The position numbers and the translations under genes are program-made. Below the pieces are notes generated by a model that made no database searches, was not told the origin of the DNA, and saw only the letters and a list, made by a program, of their open reading frames with translations. From Lepus europaeus (lineage: Eukaryota > Chordata > Mammalia > Lagomorpha > Leporidae): a stretch of 64,000 nt of DNA. Shown here piece after piece: positions 1 to 10,394 of this stretch. The stretch is taken from the NCBI RefSeq assembly GCF_033115175.1, contig NC_084827.1, forward strand, positions 181,434,388 through 181,498,387, given 5' to 3'. The first letter of the stretch is position 1; every line of letters starts with the position of its first letter.

Positions 1-366
1 CAGCTCCACCCTCGACCCCCCGAGGGCCATCTCTGCAGAAACCAAAAGCTACCTGTGGGGGGGGGTGTCTGGGGGGGTCTCACGGCAGACACAGCCTGGT
101 GCTTCCCGCTGGGCACTCGGGAAGACCACCTGCCCGTGCCAGTGAGCAGTGGGCTGAGGCCGGCAGGAAGCAAGGGGAGAAAACCCAGGGTCCCAGCGAT
201 ACAGAGGCTGTGCTGGGGGCGGGGGCGCTCGGAGATGCACGGCCCCGCTTCCCCCTGCAGCCTCCCCGGCCCCTTGGGTTCCTCACAGCCTCTGTTTGCT
301 CCACTAAAATAAAGAAAAGGGCCTTTTAACTGTGTATTTTACTTTCTCCAGAACTTTTTAAAATTT
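1..366. other. RAMP1 intron, no recognised element
   Basis: GC-rich intronic sequence upstream of the RAMP1 last exon. It has a G-run near 57-65 but no SINE landmark, splice-bounded exon or conserved protein that I can recognise. Confidence 0.5.
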
Positions 367-679
367 TTGGTTTTAGATTTATATACTCGGACATCAGAGT
401 CACAGGGAGAAGGGGGGAAGAGAGAAAGAGACAGAGTCTTCCATCTGCTGGTTCGCTCCCCAAATGACTGCAATGGCCAGGGCGGGGCCAGGAGCTTCCT
501 CCTGGTCTCCTACATGCGTGCAGGGGCCCAAGCACGTGGGCCATCCTCTGCTGCTTTCCTAGGCCCTCAGCAGGGAGCTGGATGGGAAGTGGAGCAGCCG
601 GGACTCAAGCCGGTGTCCACAGGGGATACAGGCATCTCAGGCAGCAGCTTTACCCGCTGCACCCCAGTGGAGGCCCCCC
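367..679 (-). mobile_element. C-repeat SINE, minus strand
   Basis: The reverse complement shows the whole body: a purine-rich tail complement (about 400-440), TTCACTCCCCAAATG-type text near 455, GCAGGGGCCCAAGCA at 520-534, and the box B complement GGGACTCAAGCC near 600. It ends at the head complement around 679 and is followed by a T-run. Confidence 0.85.
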
Positions 680-800
680 TTTTTTTTGAAGGTGGACCCA
701 GAATTTCTTCTGAAGATTCTAATCCTCGTAGCACAGGTTTGCTGCCAGTGAATTCTCTCTGCACTTCCTCTTTTTTTTTTTTTTCTGGAAAGGTCTTTAT

Positions 801-1052
801 TTTTTAAAAATATTTTCAGAAAGAGTTAGAGACAGCAAGTGAGCTCTGTCCCCTGGTTCACTCCCCAGATGGCCTCAGTGGCCTGGGCTGTGTCAGGAGC
901 ATCACCTGGGTCGCCCACGTGGGTGCCAGGGGCCCAAGCACTTGCACATCTGCTCCCTCCCAAGGCACGTTAGCAGGGAGCCGGGTTGGAAGTGGAGCAG
1001 CCGGGACTCGGACAGGCGCCCGTGTAGGACGCCGCTGTCACTGGTGGCGGCC
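801..1052 (-). mobile_element. C-repeat SINE, minus strand, diverged
   Basis: Shows CTGGTTCACTCCCCAGATGG near 855, GGGGCCCAAGCACTTG near 930, and GGAAGTGGAGCAGCCGGGAC near 990. The head is degraded, so the right end is uncertain by about 20 bases. Confidence 0.8.
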
Positions 1053-3005
1053 TCTGCCATTGCTTTGTCTTGTGTCCAGTCTGGTTTTCTCCGTGCTTGG
1101 ACACCTGTCGCTGTCCCGGGGAAGGTCCCAGCTGCGACTGCTTCAGAGGCTGCTGGGCTCCGTTCCCCTCCCGTCCTGCAGGAGGGAGGCGCCGGCGTCC
1201 CGGGTGTGGGCAGCTCACCGCAGCTCTCTAACACCCCTCTCGCCTCCTTTGGGTTCGGGCGATTTCCCCAACTCCTGGGGCGGTGCGCGGTCTGCAGATG
1301 AGTCCCGGAAGGAGCCCTGGGACAGCGTGTTCTCTGCTTGTGGTGTCCTGTCTGTCCTGGAATCCACTCTCCACCCCCGTCCGTGCGTACTGTCCCCTTC
1401 TCTGTGGGCTCTGCCGTCCGTGTCATCTTCAGACCCCTGATGGTTGCTACTCCTGGTTCATCTCAGTCTGATTCCTGGGACTGCTTTGTGTCTGGACGCC
1501 AGGCTGTGAGTGGAAACTCGGTCCTTTCCTACTGCGTGCTGAACGTTGCCCTGAAGAGTGGACGAGGTGGCTGAGGCTGGGGCCTTCACATCCGGAACGG
1601 GGAAGCCCCCTCCACGAGGCCCTCAGAGGGGGAGCCGACTGGGTCTGCGATCTGTGGCTGCTTCAGGTCCCTCCAGCCCGGGTGCGGCCGCTGCTGTGCT
1701 CAGAGCCCAGGCCGGGGTCCTGGAAGGTGCAGCCCCACCCGGTCCCCGCCTGTCCCCAGCTGCTTGTTCTGGGCGGGCAGGTGGGTGGGGGCGTGGAGGG
1801 GGCTCTCTGGCCAGGGGCCCTGCCCTCCAGCCTCCGTGTTCCCACGCCTTGTCGGTGGCAGGACGCCTGTGTCTGAGGCCAGGGAAGCTTTAGCCCACCC
1901 TGGGCCTGAGGGGTGATGGCCTTTGCTTCCCAGGAGTGAGGGCCCGGGGCCTGCGTCCCACCCCCTCCAGCTGCAAGCCTTCTCCTCTGGGGCCAGGGGG
2001 TTCCACGTCCTACGAGGAAGGGACTTGGGAAACCTGGAGCCACTGTTCTGTTCCCTGCGGTCAGCAGGGAAGCTTCCCAGGGGCAGCTGGGCGCTGTGGC
2101 TGCTCGCGTGGCCTGGTGCCACGCTGGCCGTGGGCTTGGGCTGAGTTGTGGGACACGTGCTGGGCAGCTGCTTCCCCCAGAATTGAGCCCGAGATGACGC
2201 TGGCCTCGTGGGCGCTGCTGTGCCAGTCCCCCCCCCCCCCAGGGGGGTGAGATCTACGGTCCACACTGAGGGTGCAGGGTGCCACACACGGCGGGGGCAG
2301 GCCAGGTACCATGTTGCTCTGGACCCTCTCCCCCCAGAGGACCTCGTGCTGCTGCCACCACAGGGCTGGAGCGCCACCGAGGGCCTCGTGACCCACAGGC
2401 CTGCTGGCCCCATGGCTGTAGGATTGGGACCACGGCTGGAGGTGTCCGAGCCGCAGCTGGATCTGGCCCCCAGCTGCACGGTGGGTGGCGAGGGCCCCAG
2501 CTCCTGCCGCCCAGCAGCTCCCCAGCTGTCCTGCACCCCCATTTCCCCTGTGGTGTCGCGGAGTGAATGGGGTCCTGCACAGAGCCTGGTGTGCACAAGC
2601 ACCCAGTAGGGGAGGGTGGTGGAGGCCACAGAGACGGTGACCACGAGGAATGGCCACCACGACCCCCGTGAGGCCTCACTCTCTGAGGTCAGGGTTGGGG
2701 GGAGGGGTCTGCAGGCAGGAGGGGCCCGTGCACCCCCAGCCCCGGGTTCCTGTGCTGTCAGAGGGCCCTGGATTCCTGCATCCTGGCTTGGGAAGTCCCC
2801 TGGGAACGGCCATTCAGAGACCAGGAGACTGCATGGGCTCCTTCCCCGGAGAGCTGGGGGTCCTGGGGGGGGCCAGGAAGGATAGGGTGGGAGTGAGCTG
2901 ATGCGTGTGACTCCCACGGTCGGACTCCACAGCAGCGGGGCTGCCACTCCGGCCTCTTCCCACCTGTGCTGGCCCCCAGCTCAGTATCACCACTGACCCG
3001 GGGCC
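1053..3005. other. RAMP1 intron, unique GC-rich sequence
   Basis: About 2 kb without recognised repeats. Long open frames occur on both strands (for example minus 1700-2947), but they overlap each other in different frames, follow the high GC, and match no protein I know. A C-run lies at 2229-2240. Confidence 0.5.
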
Positions 3006-3660
3006 CTCTCACAGACACACACACATACTAGGTCACATAGTCACACACAGACACACACATGTACTAAGCACACAGTCACACACATGTACAAGGTCATATA
3101 CACACATACACAAGGTCATACACACATGTACAAGGTCACACAGTCACACACAGACACATGTACAAGGTCAGTCACACAGGACCTCACACACAAGGTCACA
3201 CACATACATATACACAGGCCCTCACACTGTCACACATATACAGACACACGTACACACACATACACGGTCACACAATCACACACAGACACACATGTACAAG
3301 GTCACACAGGACCTCACACACAAGGTCACACACATATATATACACAGGCCCTCACACTGTCACACGTTTACAGACACACATACACACACATACACGGTCA
3401 CACAGTCACACACAGACATACATGTACAAGGTCACACACAAGGTCACACACATCATATACACAGGCCCTCACACTGTCACACGTTTACAGACACACGTAC
3501 ACACACATACATGGTCATACAGTCACACACATACATGTACAAGGTCACACACAAGGTCACACACATATATATACACAGGCCCTCACACTGTCACACGTAT
3601 ACAGACACATGCACAAGGTCACAGCCACACAGGACGTCGCACGCTCACACACAGGCCCCC
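3006..3660. repeat. CA-rich higher-order tandem repeat in RAMP1 intron
   Basis: CACACA-type sequence organised into larger units. The anchor AGGCCCTCACACTGTCACAC recurs at about 3216, 3346, 3463 and 3577, giving periods near 130, 117 and 114 bases, so about 3.5 to 4 units. Within each unit are shorter motifs such as CAAGGTCACACA and GTCACACAGTCACACAC. The plus-strand open frames over this block (THTHTH-type peptides) come from the repeat and are not genes. Confidence 0.85.
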
Positions 3661-3908
3661 CACGCCCCCGCCTCCGGGATCGAGCCCTCCCCTCGCTCGC
3701 CGGGTCGAAGAGTCCAGCACCCGCGGACAAGTCCTGCAGTCGGCGTGTGACTGCGCCTGGGGCCGCCCACTCTCCCGGGCGGGGGTCACGCTCGTCCTGG
3801 GCCCCGCCAGCAGCCCCGCCTGCCGTGTTCTCCCACTGCCCGAGGCCCCGCGTGGCCAGCGGCAGGCCCAGGACACGAGTGGGCGGCGCCGAGAGCCCCG
3901 CTAACCCC

Positions 3909-3932
3909 GCCTCTTCCCCCCCCCCCCCGCAG
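3909..3932 (+). promoter_or_regulatory. Splice acceptor of the RAMP1 last exon
   Basis: A pyrimidine tract made almost only of C (14 consecutive C at 3916-3929 or so) runs straight into GCAG, with AG at 3931-3932. The next base completes an Arg codon whose first two bases lie in the previous exon, which fits the human RAMP1 junction at Arg64-Ser65. Confidence 0.8.
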
Positions 3933-4188
3933 GAGCTACAGGGCGCTCACGCAGTGCACCCAGCAGGTCGCCGCCCAGCTCGGCTGCTTCTGGCCCAACG
4001 CGGAGGTGGACAAGTTCTTCATGGCCGTCCACCGGCACTACTTCCGGAGCTGCCAGGTGTCGGGCAGGGCGGTGCACGACCCGCCCAGCAGTGTCCTCTG
4101 CCCCTTCATCGTGGTGCCCATCGCAGTGACCCTGCTGGTGACGGCGCTGGTGGTCTGGCGGAGCAAGCGCACGGAGGGCATCGTGTAG
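3933..4188 (+). CDS. RAMP1: RAMP1, last coding exon (residues 65-148)
   Basis: Receptor activity-modifying protein 1 is a single-pass membrane partner of the calcitonin receptor-like receptor (CALCRL, forming the CGRP receptor) and of the calcitonin receptor (forming an amylin receptor). This exon supplies the second half of the extracellular helical domain, the membrane segment and the tail. The frame starts at 3934 and gives 84 residues, exactly human residues 65-148. Visible hallmarks are Cys72, Cys82 and Cys104 of the disulfide core, the [10 protein letters not shown] segment with Phe83 and Trp84, the DPP linker, a hydrophobic span about 121-139 ([18 protein letters not shown]) and the end RSKRTEGIV. 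The stop is TAG at 4186-4188. Differences from human as I remember it include Gln at 74 (Trp in human) and Cys at 120 (Tyr in human). Earlier exons, with the signal peptide and the first cysteines, lie left of the window. Confidence 0.97.
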
Positions 4189-4435
4189 GCGGCCACAGCG
4201 GCTCCCGTGGGCAGAGCCGACCCCCACCCGCGCACCCCCCAGCTGAGAACTAACAGGGCTTGGGGGCAGTGGTGGCTCCGGGCCCCTGGCAGGGGAGGGG
4301 GAGGTGTCCCGGCTCCACGCCGCAGCCTGCTGGTAGACCACCCCCAGCCTGCAGACAGCTCCGTGGGACGGACGGACACGCAGCCGTGCTGGGGCGAGCG
4401 GCGTGGGATTAAAAGGGTGTTCGTGAGCGTGGGCA
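4189..4435 (+). other. RAMP1: RAMP1 3' UTR
   Basis: GC-rich sequence from the stop codon to a likely cleavage point 15-30 bases past the ATTAAA at 4408. It is short, about 250 bases. The exact cleavage base is inferred. Confidence 0.7.
4408..4413 (+). promoter_or_regulatory. RAMP1: RAMP1 poly(A) signal ATTAAA
   Basis: ATTAAA is the commonest variant of AATAAA. It lies 220 bases after the stop and is followed by a GT-rich stretch at 4415-4442 (GGGTGTTCGTGAGCGTGG) of the kind that binds CstF. No AATAAA lies nearer the stop. Confidence 0.75.
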
Positions 4436-4440
4436 GCGTT

Positions 4441-7400
4441 GTTATTCCTGGGCCAGCCTGAATAGAGACCTCTGATGGGGACGACACCTGAGACCCCCGT
4501 GCCCCCCAGAGACAGCCACCCCCAATCCCACACCACCTGCAGCCAGGGCACAGGGCACTGAGACTCAGGGCAGAGAGAGCCAGGCTGCTGCCCTCCCCAC
4601 CGAGGCCACCCCACCAGCCTCTTCCCTGGGGGTCCCCAAGGGTTCCCTGAACTGGGTCCTCTGCCCCTCATCCCTCCCCCGTCTTGGAGCTGGACTTCTG
4701 GAAGGTTCTGGATGCCTGAAGGGACCCCGCCAGTCTGGCCAGGGTGACCCCGAGTCTGGATCCCTGGCCCCTGCAGCCCCCAGCCTGTCCCAGGACGTGT
4801 CCCTTCTCTGACGGGTGTCCTTGCCCTGTCCATGATGGGGTGACCAGTCCCTCTGCTCGCAGGCTGGCCGTGTGAGAACTCAGGGGCCCAGTGCCCTTAC
4901 CGTCTCAGCTGTTCAGCCAAGCGTAGCACAGCCACATGCAGCCAGCCTGGACCCCAGCCCCTGAGGCTGCCCCCAGGACCACTATCCCTGTGTGTCACCC
5001 CCTCCGGTAGCTGCCAGGAGAGGGTGGTCCTGCACAGCCTCGCCCCAATCCAGAGCTGTCACCGGCCCAGAGAGGACGGGGCATTCCCCGACCCGGCTTC
5101 TCTGGGCTTCTGAACTGTGGCCGTGGTGGGGTCCCCAGGACACTGGGCCTGGCCGCCCCTGGCCTGTGGTCAGAAAAGGAGCTGCAGCTCCCTGCTGGTG
5201 GGGACACGTCCTCGGATGTGTCACCCTGCTCTCTGGGGAGTCCAGTATCCTTATCCAAGCCACAGACCGCCACTGCCACGCTGGGCCCCAGCTCCAGGGT
5301 GGGAGCGCCCGGGAGTGCAAAGCCAAGGGACCCCAGCGGGCAGCGGCCTGGACCACCAGGAAGCAAAATGAACACGACCACAGGACCAGCACTGGCGCCT
5401 GCCGCGGGCCGGGAGCCTGGGTGCGTGAAGCTGTCAAAGCAGCCCCAGGGGAGGCTCCGGCACCCTTGCCATTTTACACCAGAGGGACCTGGTTCGCCCC
5501 ATTGTGCGGGTTATGTAATAGAATTTCCTGAGAAACCCGGATGCACCAGGGGACAGAGGGAGGCCAGGAAGAGCCAGCGGGTACCCCTCTGCGTGCCCCA
5601 GCTCTGCTGCCTGGTGCCCCCAGCTGATAGGCGACTGACCGGCCTTGCCCAGAGCCCCCTGGGCAGTGTGGGAAGGGGGCCCGGCCCTCTCTGGGCAGGA
5701 AGGGAGGGAGCCGGGCCCAGCCCACCTTCCTGGACAGGAGCCATTTGCTGAGATGGGCTGGGCGGGTCTTGGGGCTTAGGATGGAACCCAGCAGCAGGGC
5801 CGCCCTCCCGGGGCACAGCCCCCAGGCCCACACTGCCCGTGTCTTCAGCAAACCACGGGTCATCACAGACGAGGCAGGTGGAGCTGCCCTCTCACCTCGG
5901 CCGTCAGTCGCCGTCGTTTGTGAAGACACCGCCTAACCCGCGACACCAACTCCTGCCCCGCAGAGAGCAGAGGCCACTGTTGGCGGAGGGTCTTTGGGGA
6001 AAGGTGGGGAGCTGGGGGCCCTCCTCACCCAGGGGGCTCGAGCTGGGCAGCGGGTGACACCGGGTCTCAGGCCCGGGGCCGTGTTCCTCCTTTGCCCACC
6101 TGGATCCCGCCCTTTTCCCACGAGTCTGCAGGAGCTACCTGGAAAGTGAGGTGGGCAGCAGGGCCTGGGGGCTCTGCAGCTCCCCCTGGGGGTGCTGAGC
6201 AAGCCTGGAAGACTGCATGGCGAGGTGTCCCTCCCCGGCCTTCTCTGACCAGCCGAGACGGGGTGGTGACGAGGACGGCCTGGGGTTTCTGCTCACTCAC
6301 TAGGGAAACCAGCGACAGCTCCAAGCTCCAGGCGGAAAAGCACGGTTGTCTGGCTTTGCCCATGCACTGGGCGGGAGAACCCCTCCCCCAGCCTTGTCTC
6401 AGGGACAGAAGGCCCCGAGCATCCAGGGAACGAGGGGCCTAGAGGACTTACCGCCTGGGGGGTGGAAAGGCCAAGGACGCTGCTGTTCCCAAGGTGTCCA
6501 GCTCACTGAGCTCCCAGGGGCAGAACCGCCCCAGAGCCGGGGCCCCGTGAGGCTGGACAGGGTCTTCCCAGAAGTACATTCCTGTTGGGGACACAGCTGG
6601 GGGAGGTGCAGGCAGCCTGGGCCCCGGAGGGCTGGAGGGAGGCGGGGCAGAGCCGGGACCTGCGCTTCTTCTTCGGTGGAAACGAGATGTGTGCCCAAAG
6701 GCTCAAAATGCTTATTCTAGCGACTTGTGGACTTGTCGCCTGGTACCTTATCTCCAGCTGTCACTAGAGGTGGACAACAGGGCCTGTAAGGATCCCGCCC
6801 CTCGGGGCAGCCGGTAAGACAGTGGGGGCCTGTGGATGCTACCACCTGCTACCTGTGTCCCCTGCAGTCACATCGCCTTAGGGTCCACCCCCTGCAGCCC
6901 TCACTGCCCCTCCACTGCCCTGGCTCCACACCCCCTTCTAAGGGACTGGGGTGGGCCTGCAGCCCCTCGCCACAGCCCTCCCCCACCCAGCCACCAGGTG
7001 CCTCTCAGGAGGCGGCCACCCCCTCCCCCCAGCTGGCCCTGGGCAGTGGAGGGAGAGGGAACAGCAGTGCCAAGAGACCGCACGAGGACAGGCGGCTGCT
7101 TTAGATCAGTGTGGCAGCCGTGCATTCCTGCCGGCCGAGCGAGGCCGGAGCAGGGAGGCGGCGGGCGGGGGTGGTCTCGGGGGAGACTCCCGAGAGACTG
7201 GAGCTGGCGCATTCCAGGGCACACTTCATCTTGTCTCGTTTGCTTGGGAAAATGGACAGCGCACCGCTCCCCAAGGCCTCTGTTCCCGACACACCGCCAT
7301 TTCTTTTTCCTTTTTTTTTTTTTTCCTCCATCCAGAAATCAAAGCTGAGGAGAGAGGAACACAGAGCAGACGTTTTTCTTAATTCACTTGGGTCAGCCAT

Positions 7401-7620
7401 CGGGAGAGCAGGGGAGAGGCAGCAGAGCGGTTAGGGAACGCGAGAGGCGGCAGGATCGGCTGCTGGGGGCAGGGGAGGCACAGGGCGGAGAGCACAGCCC
7501 AGGCCTGACCCCGAGGCCGGCCACGGAACGGGAGGGTCTCCAGTCACCGTCCGGGGACACAGGGGATGCAGGCTTCCCTGCCCTCTGCTCTCCTGGCCTT
7601 CAGCCCGGAGGTTCTGTCCA
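4441..7620. other. Intergenic, low-repeat sequence downstream of RAMP1
   Basis: About 3.2 kb of GC-rich sequence with no SINE landmark and no supported exon. A T-run sits at 7311-7324, with AATCAAAG-type sequence after it. Overlapping open frames on both strands show no conserved motif. Confidence 0.5.
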
Positions 7621-7750
7621 TCGTGAGGGGAGACCGAGACAGAGCGGTACATGCCCAGGGGTCTCCCGAGCATGGGGGCCAGAACCAGGATTTGAAGCTG
7701 GGTCTCTCTGACCCCAGGGTCCCCAGAGCCCCCATGCCACTGTCCTGCCG
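7621..7750 (-). mobile_element. MIR-like ancient SINE, minus strand
   Basis: The order GAGGGGAGACCGAGACAGAG, then AACCAGGATTTGAAGCTGGG, then TCTCTCTGACCCCAGGG, then CCATGCCACTGTCCTGCC follows the reverse complement of the mammalian MIR core. Divergence is high, as expected for MIR. Confidence 0.55.
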
Positions 7751-8396
7751 CTCCGGGCACAGGGCAGTGGAGAACAATCCAGAACTGGGGTTCGAGGACG
7801 GCGAGGGCAGGGAGAAGCTGAGTGTGGCACGCCCTGCAGCCCTGAGCCCAGACGGGGCCCTCTGCAGGCCCCGGCCCCTTCCTGCCCGAGCTGCCTGCCC
7901 CACGGCCACCTCAGCTCTGCAGGTGCCCAACACAGCAGCTCCCACAGCTGGTCCTCGCAGCCACACCTCTGGCCCCCCCAGCAAGCCCTCTGGTCCTGCA
8001 GGCGCAAGGACGGCTCTGAGTCTTATCTGGCAGAAGAAACTGAGAGGCTTTGCCCATCTGTCACACTGCACCTCTCAGCAGAGCTTCCCAAGATGGGAGT
8101 GGGGTGAGGGAGTCACCTGCACCTGCACCCCAGGAGGGCCGCGTGGCTCAGCCCCCCTCCCAGGAGGAGCTGGGAGCAAACGAGGAGACAGGAGCCGCTC
8201 AGCTGAGGGCGGAGTCTACAGTGTCCCCAGGGCACGGAGCCATGGTGCAGCCGCCCAGGGCAAGGCCCTCGCTGTCCAGCCCCTCACCCAGGGCAAGGCT
8301 GCGGCAGGACTGCCCTTCCACTGCCCTTCTTTCCACTCATCCCCACATTTTAATTTTTTTAAATCATGCTCCAGACTGACATCAATAGGAGGGGGA
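7751..8396. other. Intergenic, nothing recognised
   Basis: GC-rich sequence ending in a T-rich stretch (8348-8362). It has open frames but no recognisable protein or repeat. Confidence 0.45.
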
Positions 8397-8672
8397 GGGG
8401 CCGACGCTGTGGGGCACTGGGTTCTGTCTACACTGCCAACGCCGGCACACCGTATCACAGTGCTGATCTGAGTCCCGACGGCCCCGCTTCCGACCACCTC
8501 CCCACTGGTGCCCCAGTGAAGGCCGCAGAGGAAGACCCAAGTGCCTGGGCCCCTGCACCCATGGGAGACCCCGAAGAAGCTCCTGGCTTCAGACCAGCCC
8601 AGCTCCAGCCTCTGTGGCCATCTAGGAGTGAAGGAGTGGATAGAGACTCCCTACCACCCTCCTCTTTATCTT
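8397..8672 (+). mobile_element. C-repeat SINE, plus strand, tail-to-tail with the next
   Basis: Head GGGGCCGACGCTGTGGGG at 8397, CCAAGTGCCTGGGCCCCTGC near 8538, CATCTAGGAGTGAAGGAGTGG near 8620. It ends at TTTTTAAG, where a minus-strand copy begins directly. Box B is diverged (CTGAGTCCCGAC). Confidence 0.85.
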
Positions 8673-8957
8673 TTTAAGATTAATTATTTGAAAGCAGAGT
8701 TTAGAGAGAGAGGAAGAGGGAGAGACAGAGATCTCCCACCCACTGCTTCACTCTGCAAATGGCCACGTTGGTGGGGCTGGGCCAGACGGAAGCCAAGAGC
8801 TTCATCCAGGTCTCCCATGTGGGTGTAGGGTCCAAGCACGGGGCCCGTCCTCCACTGCTTCCCCAGGCCATTAGCAGGGAGCTGGATCGGAAGTGGAGCA
8901 GCTGGGGCTCGAATCTTGGCCCATATGGGATGGTGGGGTTGCAGGCAGTGGCCCCCA
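8673..8957 (-). mobile_element. C-repeat SINE, minus strand
   Basis: Begins AAGATTAATTATTTGAAAGC at the shared TTTTTAAG junction. Shows GGTCTCCCATGTGGG near 8808, GGAAGTGGAGCAGCTGGGGC near 8890, and ATATGGGATGGTGG near 8922. Ends near 8957. Confidence 0.88.
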
Positions 8958-9169
8958 GAGAACTTCTAACGCTTGAACTGCATGCAGCATGTAGCAGGTG
9001 CACCCAAGGCGTGAACCCCTGAACTGTGGTAAAGAAATCCGAGTCTCAGCATCAGCTGCCGCTGGTTCCTGTTCACGCCGGTGCTCCCGTTTCCTGCCGT
9101 CAGGCCCAGTGCTCCTTGAAGACAACTTCTACTACAAGAGCAGCCTCTGCACTGCAGAAGATGCAAACA

Positions 9170-9895
9170 GGGGCCGGCGTGGCGGCATAGGCGTTACGTC
9201 ACCGCTCGGGATGCCTGCGTCCCACGCGGGCGTGCTGGTGCCGGTCAGCTCCGTCCCATGTGGGAGTGCTGGTGCTGGTCAGCTCCGTCCCACGCGGGTG
9301 TGCTGGTGCCGGTCAGCTCCGTCCCACGTGGGAGTGCTGGTGCCGGTCAGCTCCGTCCCACGTGGGCGTGCTGGTGCCGGTCAGCTCCGTCCCACGTGGG
9401 CGTGCTGGTGCCAGTCAGCTCTGTCCCACGTGGGAGTGCTGGTGCCGGTCAGCTCCGTCCCACGTGGGAGTGCTGGTGCCGGTCAGCTCCATCCCAGACG
9501 GGCGTGCTGGTGCCGGTCAGCTCCGTCCCACACGGGCGTGCTGGTGCCGGTCAGCTCCGTCCCACGCGGGCGTGCTCGTGCCGGTCAGCTCCGTCCCACG
9601 TGGGAGTGCTGGTGCCGGTCAGTTCAGTCCCACGTGGGAGTGCTGGTGCCGGTCAGCTCCGTCCCACGCGGGCGTGCTGGTGCCGGTCAGCCCCACGCTT
9701 CCTGTCCAGCCTCCTGCTAATGTGCCTGGGGGCAGCAGGTGAGGGCTCAAGTGCCTGGACCCCTGCCCCCAGCGTGGAAAACCCTGATGGTACTCCAGGC
9801 TCCTGGCTTCTGCCTGGCCCCTGGGGAGTGAACCAGTGGATAGAAGACTCATTCTCTCTCTCCCTCCCCCCCTTCAAAGAAAATGAGTACATTTC
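9170..9895 (+). mobile_element. C-repeat SINE, plus strand, expanded from within by a minisatellite
   Basis: The head GGGGCCGGCGTGGCGGCATA is at 9170. The 3' part resumes after the repeat with CAGCCTCCTGCTAATGTGCC (9706), CAAGTGCCTGGACCCCTGC, GGGGAGTGAACCAGTGGATA (9824) and a CT-rich tail (about 9850-9875). Between them, the stretch normally holding box B has become a 34-base tandem array. The element is therefore about 2.4 times the usual length. Confidence 0.85.
9219..9694 (+). repeat. 34-base minisatellite, 14 units, inside a SINE
   Basis: Units begin GTCCCACG(C/T)GGG and continue (A/C)GTGCTGGTGCCGGTCAG. Starts at 9219 and at 9661 are 442 bases apart, exactly 13 periods of 34, so no unit carries an indel. 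Because 34 is not a multiple of three, successive units rotate through the frames and all three plus frames stay open, which explains the overlapping repetitive open frames here. Confidence 0.93.
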
Positions 9896-10394
9896 TAAAA
9901 AGAAAACACAAGTAAACAAAATAAACACCCCAAAGCCTCAGGGGCTACCACTCCGTTTCGAACGTACGTTTTGGCACACCCTCCTCCGAGCTTTCCTTCA
10001 CGCCAGGACAGACGGACCTCAAATAAACCAAAAGAGGTCTCCTCCTCTTTGTGAGTTATTTTTCCTGCTTCGTGAGTTACTTTTTCAACTAAACAAATAA
10101 TCCGTGCGGTTTTTATGACCTCCCGGGAGCCGGGGTTTTTCCTGCATTGCTTGTTGCTGTTTTATAAACAGTGCTCTGCTGTGCACTTCCTCATTCTCTT
10201 CTTAAAATAAATGTTTAGAAGTGGGATCCTTGGGTCAAGGAGACCCTCGACTCCCCGTGAGCAGGGCCACACCCGCTAGCATCACCGCTCCCCCGCGGCC
10301 GCGCGGCCGACGGGAGCTGCATCTGACTCACATTTGCCAGAACAGGGGCCGTTTTTTCCCTCAAAGGACAGGAGTCGGGCAGACGTTGGACCCG
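9896..10394. other. AT-richer spacer, possible old repeat
   Basis: Contains A-rich sequence after the SINE and, near 10200-10235, AAATGTTTAGAAGTGGGATC followed by TTGGGTCAAGG, which recalls old L1-type 3' sequence but is too short to assign. A very CpG-rich patch lies at 10290-10312. Confidence 0.35.

Noticed and set aside
1700..2947. 415-residue minus-strand open frame in the RAMP1 intron
   Set aside because: Low-complexity serine/proline/glycine content in GC-rich DNA, competing frames on the same strand, and no recognised domain.
6832..7104. Small plus-strand frame that might be a gene downstream of RAMP1
   Set aside because: Proline/serine-rich, overlaps other frames, and has no promoter, splice or poly(A) support.
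9219..9694. CRISPR-like array of regular repeats
   Set aside because: Units are directly contiguous 34-base tandem copies without unique spacers and lie inside a mammalian SINE.
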